Shown here: piece by piece, positions 10,666-22,150 of the stretch
Layout: every line of letters starts with the position of its first letter
Position numbering within the stretch: the stretch's first letter is position 1
Assembly (NCBI GenBank): GCA_016584495.1
Contig: WAID01000002.1
Coordinates: 992,001-1,056,000, forward strand
Direction of reading: 5' to 3'
Source of the DNA: Celoporthe dispersa
Taxonomy: Eukaryota > Ascomycota > Sordariomycetes > Diaporthales > Cryphonectriaceae
Length of the DNA stretch: 64,000 nt
The notes under the pieces: generated by a model
What the model was told of the DNA's origin: nothing
The model's input: the letters and a program-made list of their open reading frames with translations, nothing else
Database searches by the model: none
Program-made: the position numbers and the translations under genes

Positions 10666-13283
10666 ATGCAGGCTGCTGCTGATGTCAAGATTGGTGAGTA
10701 CCTAACGCGTACCCTGACCTGCTTCTCAGATACTGTGTAACCACACCTACCATCACCACCCTGTCCCATCCAATCCTTGAGTGGCTGCTCGGTTTGGATC
10801 GCATCTTTTCCCTTTTTTCCTCCTTTTTCCTTGTTCGCATGGGACCACACACATACACACACACACACACACACCTCTACAGTATGCGCCTCAGTTTTAC
10901 ACAATTTCCACCTTATCCGGTTCCTTCCAGCTCCTCCTGCTGTCCCATCCATCCCTGAGGCTTTTGCCCTCCAGCCTGTCGGGTGGCTGCCTGTTCCCTC
11001 TTCCTCCTCGTCCTCCCTCTGTTCCTTCCTCCTCTCATAATCCGAAGTTATTTTTTTTCTTCTTTCTTTTTCTCCCGCTGTGGTTGTTGTTTCCAAGTGG
11101 GACATACAGCGAGCGGGTGTGTGGGTGGGTGCGCCTGGCACCTCACATGTTTGTCCTCCGCGTGTGAGGAGAGAGGATGGATTTAGCAGCGGGAGGAGTC
11201 AAGAAAGTCCTCAGAAGTCATGTCAAGTCAAGCAGAGCCAAGCCCAGCCAGATCATCTCGGTCCACCTGGACCAGATCGCTCTTACACGGCTCTTACATA
11301 ATGGATCGTCCCCCGACCCTCCCGCCCTGCGAGACAAACAAGACACCCCAGGGCCCAAGCAGCTTTTCTCTCTGTCCTGCTACCGCGTTGTAACAGACAC
11401 CCTTAGTCGTCGGTACGGGTCCCTGGGCTCTTCTTCTCCCCTTCTCCGGCCTGTTCTCTCTTTCCACACCGACAATAAGTAATCAACTGCCCTCCCCCCC
11501 CGTCCTACCCACACCAGCACTGTTCCATCTTTTTATTCCCCCCCCCCCGGGACCCTCCATCGTCTTCTTATACACACGGAGGTAATAGGCATGACGGGAA
11601 TGTCGTGATTATTATCACGCCCTCTCTCAGCTTACCAGACCTTTCTGATGTATGTCTTGTGCCGCCGTGCACCAGAGAGATCGTCCTGTCCTGTGTGTCC
11701 TGTCCCGTCCTGTCCTGCATATATAACACTTGGCCGAGTTGGCTTACTTCATCAGACACATCCTCTCCTACCTCGCATCGCATTGGCACTGGAACTCCCT
11801 TGCGTCGCGTTTCATTACCTCAGCAACTTCTCTCACACTCGATCACGGGCCAGTGCCCACGCAACCCAATAATTCCTCCCGGAAACGGCAACGCTGGATT
11901 GATCCTTGTATGCTCGTTCTTCCGTGATGTTATACACAACCCCTGTTTCTTGTTTTCCTTTATCGTATCCAGAGAAAAGCAGAGAACCCTCCCAATCCCC
12001 CCTCCTAAAAACACACACGGAAAAGAAAGAGAAAGAAAAAAAAAACATCATCTGCTCGCATCGTCCCTCCTTACCTCCCTATTTGTACACAAACGCGACA
12101 TCTTCCTTCGCACCAGAGACAGGATGCCCTCTATCCTCTCATCTCATCCCCTCCTCATCCTCCCACGTCCGCTAGTCGAGGACATGAGCCTCACTCTCGA
12201 CCGACCCGACCCACACTGCCTACTACGCGTCTCTTACACACACCTCTGTGCTTTTGTGCCGCCACGCTGACAGAGCCACCGTCGCATTACAGAACCACGA
12301 GGACAGACTGGATATCTAGACGCCAACCAGCACGGAAGCACCACCAGGCCTCCTCCCAAGTTATTCCCACGCCCACAGCCACTGCACGTGGAGACTGCTG
12401 CACCTGTCAACGTGCCACAGCCGCATGCCTATCACGAGCCGGTGACTCCACCCGTCTCTGCGCCCGTCGCGGATGCTGAGCTTTCTCTCCATCCCTCTCT
12501 GAGAAGTCCGGGCTACGTCCCTGCCGCCACCATGATGCCCGCCGGTGGCCCGCCTGCCATTGCTGCTCCCCCTCCCCCTCCTATCCCTGAGCACCCCGTC
12601 GCCATGCCGCCGGGCCCAGCTCCTCCAAGTACCCTCGTACCCGGCGACCCGGCAGGAGAGGGTCGCAGGGCCAAGAGGGAGCTGTCCAACTCAAAACGCG
12701 CTGCTCAGAACCGAGCTGCTCAGGTAGGCGCCCCCTGCCCCACACACATGAGATTTTCCCTCCTCTCAGGGTCTCGCATCGCTAACGCGTTCACACACAG
12801 CGGGCATTCCGTCAGCGCAAGGAGGGCTACATCAAGAAGCTGGAACAGCAGGTCCGCGACTACAGCGAGATGGAGAACCAGTTCAAGATGTTGCAGACCG
12901 AGAACTACTCCCTGCGAGAGTATGTCGTGCACCTGCAGGCGCGTCTCGTCGATGCGCAGGTCGAACCACCGCAGCCGCCCCCCAACATCAACCTGGGCAT
13001 AGCACCTGGCGCCCCTGGCCCACACGCGCACGCCCTGCCCCCAGTTCACGACCCCGTCGGCTCGCCTCCCGCCGAGCCGACCCCCAACACGGGCTCAGCA
13101 ACAGGCGCTGCGACCTTGGACGCTGTTGCGCAGGCCGTGCAGAGCCTGAGCCGCTCCGAGGCCGCCTACAAACATCATCACCATGCCGAGTCGGAGAGCC
13201 AGGCTGTGGAGGACCAGCGCACAGCCGAGGAGATCTCGCGGCAGCTGTCGCAGGCAGAGCCCGTTCCGGCGGCTAACATGTAG
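10666..13283 (+). CDS. kapC: bZIP transcription factor, KapC type
   Basis: A nuclear DNA-binding regulator. The basic region NSKRAAQNRAAQ|RAFRQRK (about residues 132-152) continues into a leucine zipper (KLEQQVRDYSEMENQ...LREYVVHLQARL). The C-terminal EEISRQLSQAE motif is typical of KapC proteins. The best model has exons 10666-10693, 12320-12723 and 12801-13283, giving 304 residues. Exon 1 (MQAAADVKI) has a consensus gtgagt donor and joins in frame at 12320. KapC proteins usually begin with MQ, which supports this start, but the 1,626-nt intron is unusually long and its acceptor (tatctag) has a weak pyrimidine tract. The second intron (12724-12800) interrupts the basic region. The N-terminal half is rich in Pro and Ala. 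The bZIP identity is certain; exon 1 is an inference. Confidence 0.85.
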
Positions 13284-14958
13284 GACATGGATCGCCGAGG
13301 GCACGGTAGCTCCCCCTACGCGGGACTACGTGGTGGCCAGGTGCAGGCTGAACACGGAGGTCTTCAGCTCTTGGTCGGCTCTGATGGCCGGGACCAGGTG
13401 TACTGGGTCGAGCCGGGCCAGCCTCCCCAGCCTGTGCACTGACACACGAGCGGTGCGACCAGGGAGAAATCGGCGGCAGGAGGGAGTTTTCTGATGAACG
13501 GGCGTTAGGGGCCTTGTGTGAGCGGATCTGTCGATGTTGGCGGATGCGCGGGGGAGGTTGACTGAACATCCTCCCAGTCATACAGCTCAGTTGGTGTGAC
13601 TGGGAGATCCTCCTGGTGTTCACTCGAGGGCGGTCATTTTTTCACCTTCTACTCGCGACCGAGACCATCCGTCAAAGGCAGCAATAAGAGATCGAGCGCG
13701 TGTGAGGGAGAGACGGTTAGAGGGAGAGGTAGAGAGTGACGTCTTAGCATACGGAACGGACTCTCTGGTAGGCAAAAGACGGGCCTTGTACCTTCTGTGC
13801 GAATAGTAGCAACTCTTGGTTCCTTTTAGAGCGAACTCGCAACAAAATGATGGGGATAGGGGAAGGGAGCGCACAAGACCAAGCAGGCAGGCAATTGGGC
13901 GTTGGATGAAAGGGATGCTTGCCGTACCCGGGATAGGATGGATGGGACAGAGTCATCCGTACTCGATCCATTGTGGAGTCCCAGTGGGCGAGGCATAGTC
14001 CTCTCCCTCCGTCCCTCCCTCTCTCTTTCTGTTTTTTTTTTTCTCTCTCTCTTTCTTCTTTTTTCTTCTCCTTTTTTTTTTTTATGTTGCCCCTGGAGCA
14101 GCGTATCTTCATAACCTCTACCCGCAGGGTGACTAAAAAAAAAAACAAACCCTTTCACTCCCCTTTTCTCTTTTCGGGAGAATCATGTGCTGTGCCGGGG
14201 GGTCTCGATGGGCACCAGGAGCCAGACTCTTCTTCCCCTGCATGCACATTGTAGGCTTATTTTATTACTCAGTTTGATTATAAACGTTTCTGTATGTAAT
14301 TCATTATTCCTCGCTGGTTTTTTTTTTTAGTTCGTTACTATACGGTCTCTCTCTCTATCCCCCCTTGTAGGTTTTGAGAAAAGGGTTTGTTTGTATAGCA
14401 AGAATTACCACTTTTACGCAAGCCAAACCGGTAAGCCACTGCCGCTTGCTATATAATACATTTTATTCATTTTATTCGAGACCCCAGTCAGAGAAGAATG
14501 ACCACCCCAATGACCAGTTTTCATCCTTATGTCTTGATCTGGTGGCGGCTGCCCGACATGAACATGCCTTGTCATCAACGTAGCAGCAGCAGGTAGGACC
14601 AGACCCGACGACCCTCTGACACCGGCAGGATCTTGCCCTCCTCTACTGCCGGTGGTCCCCTTAAAAAGAAGCCAAAAAACGCGCGCTGGGTATGTCAGAG
14701 AATTCGCTGCACTGCCCGGAACCAAGAAACATCTCGGCCATGTTCCTCACAACGAGGTATGTCTGGACACCGGCCGGTCTGCCTCAGCCCGCAGCTAGAG
14801 ACGGCAGCGGGTCTCTGGACGTTTTCGGACGGGAGGTTTCCCGAGATGGAACAATTAGCAAAGGAAGGCATCTCCTGGAGTATGCTCCTGTGTTGCGATT
14901 ATGTGTCAGCCTTTGAAGACCTGCAGGCAGAGACGGCCAAGGCTTCTTTACCTCTCCC
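13284..14958. other. Convergent intergenic region kapC / ARP5
   Basis: No gene is seen. It should hold both 3' UTRs. T-rich and CT-rich runs occur at about 14020-14085 and 14320-14360. A degenerate copy of the ARP5 last exon lies at 14861-14912 (listed separately). Confidence 0.6.
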
Positions 14959-15012
14959 CTAAGGGAAGGCATTTCCTAGGTCATGCTCCTGTGGTTGCCA
15001 TCATATGTCAGC
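14861..15012 (-). repeat. Direct duplication of the ARP5 terminal exon and 3' splice site
   Basis: Two copies of about 50 bases lie 100 bases apart, at 14861-14912 and 14961-15012, sharing GGAAGGCAT, ATGCTCCTGTG and TATGTCAGCC-like blocks. The upper copy is the real last exon (GAG CAT GAC CTA GGA AAT..., ending TAG). On the minus strand the lower copy also keeps a cacag acceptor at the matching place, then encodes EHTPGDAFLC and a TAA stop. Confidence 0.75.
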
Positions 15013-17519
15013 CCCTTGCCCTTTGCCCTGTTCGTGTGGCGCACGAGGATGAATAACAGATCTTGCTCACCTTGAACCACTCGGAGCCCTTCTCGAGGTA
15101 TTCCTCCCTTGTGATCCGCGCCCGCCTCCACTCGTCCCCGCCCGCCCAGCCGGCGGCGCCCTTCCAGGCGTCGAGCACGGCATCCTGGGCCCGGCGGACC
15201 CTGAGGGGCGCGCCGTCCGGGAGCAGGGGCAGCAGGCCGCTGCGCAGCCTCTCGTCAAAGTTCTCGAACAGCGTCGCGCCGCCGGTCAGGAAGACGTCCT
15301 TGAGAAAGTCGTCGCGGTCGATGCCGGGGATGGCAGTCAGGCGCTGGGTGAGGATGTCCCCCGCGATCTCCACCAGGCCGGCCTGGTCGACGCCGGCGAG
15401 GGCGCTGGGCTGGAAGATCACCTCGGGCACGCGGATGCGCTCCACGTTGAGGTGGATCTGGTTGCGCTCCGCCTGGCTGCCCTCGTCGACGGGCCGAGGG
15501 CCGTACCGCCACGCGTGCAGGAGGGATTTGGTCCAGTTGCTCTGCGCCTCGAGCGTGTCCTCGTACGTAAAGTCCGGGTCATACTCGAGCAGGTCCTTCT
15601 CGAGGTTCTGGATCGTTACGTCCAGGTTCTCCTCCTCGTCCTCGTCATCGCTGTCGCCCTTGTTGGCACCAACGGCGACGTTGCGGTACACACCCCAGTC
15701 CGCGTCGTCTGCGCCGAAGTCGTCGTCATCCCCGCCCCGACGGCGCTTGCGACCCGTTGTGGCCGAGGGGTTGTCCGACGCCAGGTTGGCCAGCGTCTTC
15801 ATGCGCATCTGGGAGGCCAACGACTTGCGGTTGCCCAGGTCCTGCTTGAGGCGCTCGCGGTCCTTGATCTTGGCGAGCGCCTCGAGCCGAGCTTGCCGCC
15901 GCTCGTCGAGCCAGCCCTCCAGGTTGTTGACACGCTTCTCCTCGTCAAGGCGGGCCACCTCCGCGACGCGCGCAGCCTCGGCCTCCTTCTCGGCCTTGGC
16001 CCGTGCCCGTGCCTCGTGGTTGGACTTGAGAAGGCGCTGTTGACGCTTGGCTTTCAGGCCGGCTTCGTCAAGCTCCTCGTCGGGCACGTCCAGCAGGCTG
16101 TAGTCAGGTGCGTCCGCCTGCTCCTCCTCGACCTCGGCGCCGAGGTCCTTCTGCCGCGCGCGCTTGATGTTCTGCTCCAGGTTCCTGACCATCTTGTCCA
16201 GCTGCGCCTCGTCCTTGACCTCGGCGTCGTCGAGGATGCGCTTCGTCTCCTTCTTGTTCGCGTCCGCCAGCCGTCGCTGCACGTCCTTGTAATACTCAAG
16301 CTCTTGCTCCTTCTTCATCAGGCGCTCGAGGCGCATCTTGGCAGCCTGCTCCTGTAGCCTGCGGCCGCTCTCCTTCTTGCGCTCTGCGATCCTGGCCAGC
16401 TCCTCTTCCGTCTTCTGCGGGATGACCTCCTCCGTGTACGGGTACTGGACGATGCGCTCCCTGTCCTCCAGCCCAGGCCAGTCGAGGTAGGCCGCCAGCT
16501 CCTTGTCGTAGTCCCTGGACAGGTAGCAGTGGTCGCGCACCATATATTCGGCCTGTGATAAGCTCATCTTGCCCGGGAAGTGGTCGTACTTTAGGCGGAT
16601 GAGCTTCATCAGGTACTCTGCCGCGTGGTAGCCGCCCCAGTTGAGACGGGTCGCCTGGGCCAGCATCGGCCTCTGGCTGTAGACGGGAATCAGATGTGTA
16701 GCGCCGTAGGATGAGGACACAACCAGGCCGGTGTTGCCGCCGTTGTGCCGGTACGAGAAGAGCGAGTCGATGCCGTAGGCGAGGCTCGGGGCGCCGTAAC
16801 ACTCGAAGACGATCTCGGTCATTGCTGTTTTCCCCCCGCACATCCAGGTCAGCGCTCTTCCTTCCTACCGCATACTCCTACCAGAGGGGCCAGACCCGGG
16901 AGCGACTCACACTTCCTCGAGTACGGCAGGTTCGCCACGGCCTCGGTCATGACGATAGGCCGGTCGATGTTCCCCTCGGCGTTGTTCATGCCCAGCTTCA
17001 GGAACACATAATCGAGCACGTGCTCCATGACGTCCCAGTTGGCGACGATGCCCGTGCCGGCCTCGAAGGCGTTCCGAATGTGGCCCCGCGCCGTGGTGTC
17101 CGAGTAGCAGTCCCAGCCGGCGAGAGAGAAGGTGCGTCCTAGTTTGCGATCACGGTATTTAGCCATGATGGGAGGGAATGGCGAGGCGCGGGGCGGCGTC
17201 GAAGGACCAGCCTGCGCGAACGGATGAGGAGCCTAGCAAAGGGAGAGGAAGAAGGCCTTGTCAGTCCAACAGGTACGAGCACAACGCGGGGAGGGGATGG
17301 TGGGAGCTTGTGGAGCTGTGAGGACGGGGCGCACCATTGTCTATTATGATTGCTGCATCGCCGTCTGACTGCTGCAGTGCCTTCTCCCGGCCATCTGGCT
17401 GCACCGGGATGGGCTTCTCAAACTTGACCTCCCCTGACTGGGTAGAGCTTTGGCGGTGGGAGATCTGCCGTAGGGCCAGGCCTGCTGAGGAAGGTATCGT
17501 AACTCGCTGTCGGAGCCAT
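14959..17519 (-). CDS. arp5: Actin-related protein Arp5 (INO80 chromatin remodelling complex)
   Basis: Arp5 is a nuclear actin-fold subunit that joins Ies6 and couples INO80 ATPase activity to nucleosome sliding. Exons on the minus strand are 17519-17335, 17232-16911, 16824-15071 and 14988-14959, giving 762 residues. The start MAPTASYDTF followed by PPPKLYPVR fits the family; PIPVQPDGRE, DAAIIIDNG and VRAGWSFD follow. Then come MTEIVFECYGAPSLAYGIDS, a long charged coiled-coil insertion that splits the actin fold (a hallmark of Arp5), FLTGGATLFENFDERL and the conserved C-terminus EHDLGNAFP in the 30-nt last exon. Two extra bases break the frame: GGGG of the coding strand at 17431-17434 and CCC at 17170-17172. 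Because of the second, a plain ORF search wrongly starts at the internal MAKYRDRKLGRTF. Confidence 0.92.
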
Positions 17520-18115
17520 CTCTGGGGCGGTTGGGTCGTAAACAGATGAGGGTACCAAAGGGGAGGGGGAATGTTGTTGTCAAGCTGAAGCTCGCTGGGT
17601 ATCACGCTGATGAGGGCAGGGAGAGGAATCGGGACATGCTGGAGATCGTGGTGGGTGAGATGAAGAAAACGAGTGGAGTTGGAAGGGAGGAATGGGTGAT
17701 GGCTTTCTATAAAGGTATACAGATCAGGACGGAAGGCTCCTGAAGTCACTAAGTTGTCGGACAGGAACTAGCCTCCCAATGCCTGCCGGCTTATGTGGAC
17801 GTGATGAGGCTGTACTTGATTGGCGTCTGACGATAACCTTGTGAAGATGTACCCCTGTAGTGACACTACTGGCGGGACGCTGCAGGTGTAAGGTGCGACC
17901 TGCAGGGAGCTTGGACCTCCTCTAAACCTTACAACCCTTACCCTGGCATGTGAGGGGGAAGCTGACAGGTGCCCTCTGATGATGACCACATCTCGGCTGG
18001 TCTTGTCCTGACCTCCTTCACCTTGACGCTGGACTGCCCCCGTACCCCGGATCGAGAGAGAGACAGAGAGGGACAAGGCAGCCAGGTGCGTGTGAGCCCC
18101 CAGAAGAAATCCAGC
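17520..18115. promoter_or_regulatory. Divergent promoter region ARP5 / PCD
   Basis: About 600 bases between two start codons pointing away from each other. It must carry both promoters. I see no clear TATA box or named element. Confidence 0.5.
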
Positions 18116-18788
18116 ATGAGGCTATCACCAACCTGCATGAGCAGATCAGCACTGTTCCCTTCGATTCTTCAACCAGTCACGCTCAGCCGGTCTTTCTCAG
18201 GTACCAGCGCGATGGCAACGAAGCCCAGGTTCTCGGATGGATCTGATGAGGCTGCCCTCACAAAGGAGCTGGACAGGCTGACAAGCAAGAAATGGACCCT
18301 TTCACAGGACGGCCAGGGGGATCGAGCGGTCCTTCAAGTTCAAGACCTTTGCCAGGACATGGGTAAAAGATGAACCAGCCCTCCTGTACCACCCACAGCC
18401 AGCCAGCCAGCCACTGACAGCCACTGCCCTCTCAAAAAGGACTTCATGACAGTAGTGTTCATAAACTGCAAGCTCAGGAACCACCACCCTGAGTGGTCCA
18501 ACGTAAGGCCTCCCTCCAATCACCATCACAACAAGGTCATGTGGCCAGCCAGGGCAGCTGCTCACCCAGTGACACAAGGTCTATAATACCACCTTCATCC
18601 GGTGGACTACCCACCAGCCCCAGGGGCTGTCTGCCAGAGACATCTCATCTGCCACTCTGTGTGATGAGCTGGCTGAGCAGTTCGGGGAGGTCCAGGAGGA
18701 TACCCCTGGTGATGCGAGCCAGCTGAGGGGTCTTGTCGACAAGGCCTCCTCGGTAGCAGGAGACTGTTGTATCCGGAAGAAACAGTAA
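18116..18788 (+). CDS. Pterin-4a-carbinolamine dehydratase, probably mitochondrial
   Basis: The enzyme dehydrates 4a-hydroxytetrahydropterin and so recycles the cofactor of aromatic amino-acid hydroxylases. Exons 18116-18362, 18440-18502 and 18579-18788 give about 172 residues. The core IERSFKFKTFARTW, NHHPEWSN and VYNTTFIRWTTH carries the His-His-Pro, Trp and Thr-Thr-His pattern of the active site. The N-terminus (MSRSALFPSILQ...LSRSFSGTSAMA) is rich in Arg and Ser with no acidic residue, as expected for a mitochondrial presequence. Start sites at 18116, 18137 and 18212 are all in frame; the last would give a cytosolic form. One extra G in GGGGG at 18316-18320 breaks the frame. Only the joined frames give the family pattern. 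Confidence 0.85.
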
Positions 18789-19229
18789 TGGGATGCTGAC
18801 GGAAGGAGAGCGAGCAGTTGGAGGCAGAACACAGTTTTCTCAGGATGCCCGGCCCACAAGTGCTGGAAATTGCAACTCTTTTCTCATCAGGTCTTTTTCA
18901 CCTCTTCTCGTCTTATTAGTATAATTATTCTATAGTTGTTGGGCGGTCAACGGCCCGCTATATGTACAAGTTTTGTGTGAATCATGAGCACCGTAAAGAA
19001 TGTCCTCTCGGCAGCCCCTTTCCTCTCGGTCTGGGATAGGCCTGCCGAGGCTATGCTAAACGAGCGTTGCTCCCATATCCTTTTGATCTAGTCCGGTGAA
19101 GGATCGTGTGAGCACACCAGAGGACCGCAACCTAAGAGGTCGCCAGGATTGCGCGGTCGTGAGGAATAAAACGGAGGAAAAGACGGACGAGAGACAGGGG
19201 GACCGCCTCTGCGCAGGTGAACCGTCCGT
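18789..19229. other. Convergent intergenic region PCD / ERG25
   Basis: About 440 bases holding the two 3' UTRs. The middle is AT-rich (about 18880-18990). No gene seen. Confidence 0.6.
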
Positions 19230-20396
19230 CTACTGCGCCTTCTTGGCCCTCACGGCAGCGAGCTTCTTCTCGCGGCGCTTCTTGGAGGCCTCCTCGCCGG
19301 CCTCGGTATCCAGGCAGTAGTCCCACCAGCGGAAGCTGGAGGCGTAGTTGCCGATGAACTTTTCGTGGTGGATGTCGTGGTGCTGGGCGCCGGCCCAGAA
19401 GGGTAGGAAGTGTCGCAGGCTCCAGGGAAAGTCGTAGCCGGAGTGGGCGTCGATGGCCTGGAACAGGCGCAGGACGATCCACATGTACATGGTGAAGAGG
19501 TGAAGGTCGCCGGTGATGGAGACCCAGAGGATGGGACTGCCCACGGTGCCGACGGCCAGCAGCATGACCTCGATGGGGGAGGCGTACTCGGCGGCGAGGC
19601 CGAAGGGGGCGGAGTAGGTGTGGTGCAGCTTGTGGATGTTCTTGTACAGCGGGCCGTAGTGCAGGGCGCGGTGGAACCAGTAGTGCCATGCATCCTCGAG
19701 GATGAAGAAGACGGCGATCTGGTAGGCCATCTTGAACAGGGACGGGAACGGCACGCCGTAGTCCATGCCGAAGAAGACGGCGATGGGGTGGAAGAGCCAG
19801 ATCTGCGGGAGCTCGACGGTGACGTGGCTGATGAAGACGAGGGCGGCGCAGTCGAACTGCTCCCGCCATGAGGGTATTTTTGCTGTTGTGTTGACGCGGG
19901 TTCATGTCAGCCAAGTCAGGCCACCTTCTTCGGGAATAGGGGCTGCGTGATCCGGGTCGCTGTGTAGGGAGGAAGCAGACTCACGTTCTGGATCTTGTAC
20001 TTGTTGAAGGAAGGGATGCAGTCGATGATGATATACGGCAGGCAGCGGCCAAAGTAGACAATCTCGTGCATCATGAAGGACATGATGCCGGTGGCAAGGG
20101 TGTCATTCTGCATGAAGAGGTACCAGGCAGCCCAGAGGCGCTCGAAGACGTTGAGGTGGACATTGATCTTGGAGACCTCCTCGAAGACGGAGAAGTAGTC
20201 GGCTGGTGATGTCGTGTTGAGGCTGGAGGTGATGGTGGAGTTGAGGGAGGAGAGCGTCGTGCTCCTGGAAGGAAAAGCTGGTGTTAGTTACGTATGCGTA
20301 CGTATATATATATGTATGTGCTCGGATCATTTGTATGCTCCAACGGTTGAGGGTTCGCAGGGGAGGGGTGCGCGATACATACACGACGGTGGCCAT
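19230..20396 (-). CDS. erg25: C-4 methylsterol oxidase (Erg25)
   Basis: An ER-membrane di-iron enzyme that oxidises the C-4 methyl groups of sterols in ergosterol synthesis. Minus-strand exons are 20396-20383 (14 nt), 20264-19985 and 19882-19230, giving about 315 residues. The eight-histidine signature of the fatty acid hydroxylase family is complete: HYWFHRALH, HKLHHTYSAPFG and QHHDIHHEKF. Hydrophobic helices include the segment around MSFMMHEIVYFGRCLPYII. The C-terminus is lysine-rich (KKRREKKLAAVRAKKAQ), possibly an ER-retention signal. At the third exon the frame is short by one A in an A5 run (plus strand T at 19877-19881); adding it restores KIPSWREQFDC. NCA2 lies divergently upstream. 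Confidence 0.92.
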
Positions 20397-21920
20397 GGTG
20401 AAAGGCTGGCCTCGCGGATAGGGCGCGAGAGTCTCGAACTGGAAGTAATTGACAAGGAACGAAAGGCTTGAGGAGGCTTCGGCCAGGCACTGTCGGGGAA
20501 GAGGTGTATCCCAGATGCTGTCGGGTCCAGTGGTGGGAAGAAAAAATAGTTGCAGGTGGCCAGGAAGACAGAGAAATCTCGAGAAGGGAGTTTTATTCCT
20601 CGACCAGGAGGGCGATAGACAGGGGTTCAGGCGGCCCCCATCCCAGCGCGATGGGGGGACGGACCAGCAACGGGTTCGCACGCCCGCCTCTGTAGCGCCA
20701 CTACAGCCTCTGTAGCCTCTGCAACCAGCGCCAGTTCCAGTCCTGATCAGCCAATCAGGCCCCACTTTTGGAAGAATGAGCAGATGGGCCAGAGTTCTCT
20801 TCCGTCTTCCGTGCCTACCACACCCACACCTTTAGTGCCATGTGTTTGCTCACCCACCCCCCCTGCTTTTTTCCTCCTGTGCCCCCAACAACTCGGTGAC
20901 AGGGGTTGGCAGCAGCAGCAGCGGGCCAGCAGCCCTGGATGGGGCATAGCACTGCTATGTAGTGTGTGTCTGCCGGGCAGTGAGGGTTCCGGTTGAGCAA
21001 CAATCGAATGTTGCCAACCAACCCGGCACCCTGCATTTGACATCTCAAATGCCACACACACACACACACACAGACGCGCAGCGCGATCTCAAATGACAAG
21101 ATGCAGCTCTCGTAACACTTGTCACAGACAGATAGTAGTATTAGGCCTATTCTGGACAGGCTGAGGTGCATGCCCTTCAGGTATCGAGTCCCACGAGACA
21201 GAGACACACCAGCCACAGCATGAAAAGAGGACTGTGTGGCTTCTTGTTCTTGTTCTCTTCTCACACTCTCTCTCTGTGGCGGTCCTTGACCTGAGGGCTG
21301 ATGACGTCTGGTTTCCTTTCCACCGTTCTTTCTTCCAACTCCCCTCTCATCAGCCAAACAGAGCTTGCAAACTTGGACTGTCAACGCCCAGACCGGCCCA
21401 CCCTGCCACCTCCTCGTGTGTACTACTGCTACTACGATTTTCCCCTCCTCACGACTTGTTTGCCACTTGCAAGGTCTTTCCGATTCCACCCTCAAAAAAC
21501 CATCTGTCGTTCACAACCTACCATAACCTACTTCCTTCCCAGTCTTTTTGCTCCTGTTAGGTCCAAATCCTCCACGCCTCCTCCTCCTCCTCCAGCAGCT
21601 CCTCTGGGCCGATCGTCATAGGGCTCTCGTGGCTGCTACCATATATCTGCTCCGGGTGTGACGATTACCCACAATTTCCTTCTGCCACTCTTCTCCAGAT
21701 CCTTCCCAGGCCCTGGCTCGGCTCCTCCGCCCTCCGAAGCTCTAATTTTGCATGGCCTGACCAGCGGCCCGACATATCGCCACCGCACACACATACACGC
21801 GCGTATCCTGTCCCGCAGCCGCAGCCACCACCACGGGCACCCTTGAGGCCGAGCAGGAGCACGGAGCACGACAACGGGACCTGCCCGTGATGCCTCTGAG
21901 GCTACCCTGAGCTCAAGATC
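20397..21920. promoter_or_regulatory. Divergent promoter region ERG25 / NCA2
   Basis: About 1.5 kb between two outward-facing genes. It contains a CA run at about 21053-21072 and many CT-rich patches near 21240-21700, probably the NCA2 leader. I could not pick out a sterol-response element or TATA box with confidence. No gene seen. Confidence 0.45.
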
Positions 21921-22110
21921 ATGTCAATTGTGGCCGAGTAAGAAGACCCTGAACCCCCCTCCATCGCCTCCTCACACATAGCCTCCTCCTCCTACTCCTC
22001 CCCACCCTGAGTCATCATCATCATCATCACCACCATCACCGCCACCTATGACGGCACCACTTGGGGCCGGGACAACCATCTCCCACTGCTCCTCCTACTA
22101 TTGGTGGTAG

Positions 22111-22150
<40 letters not shown>

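Noticed and set aside
10461..11141. 226-codon minus-strand frame over the kapC leader
   Set aside because: Made of translated GT/GA microsatellites (poly Val-Cys, Ser-Leu).
15063..16357. Two plus-strand frames of 326 and 301 codons opposite arp5
   Set aside because: Antisense of the Arp5 coiled-coil insertion; Ser/Arg- and Leu/Val-rich, with no domain.
17261..17749. 162-codon minus-strand frame as a separate gene upstream of arp5
   Set aside because: Its C-terminal part is the arp5 first exon in the shifted frame; the N-terminal part is promoter sequence.
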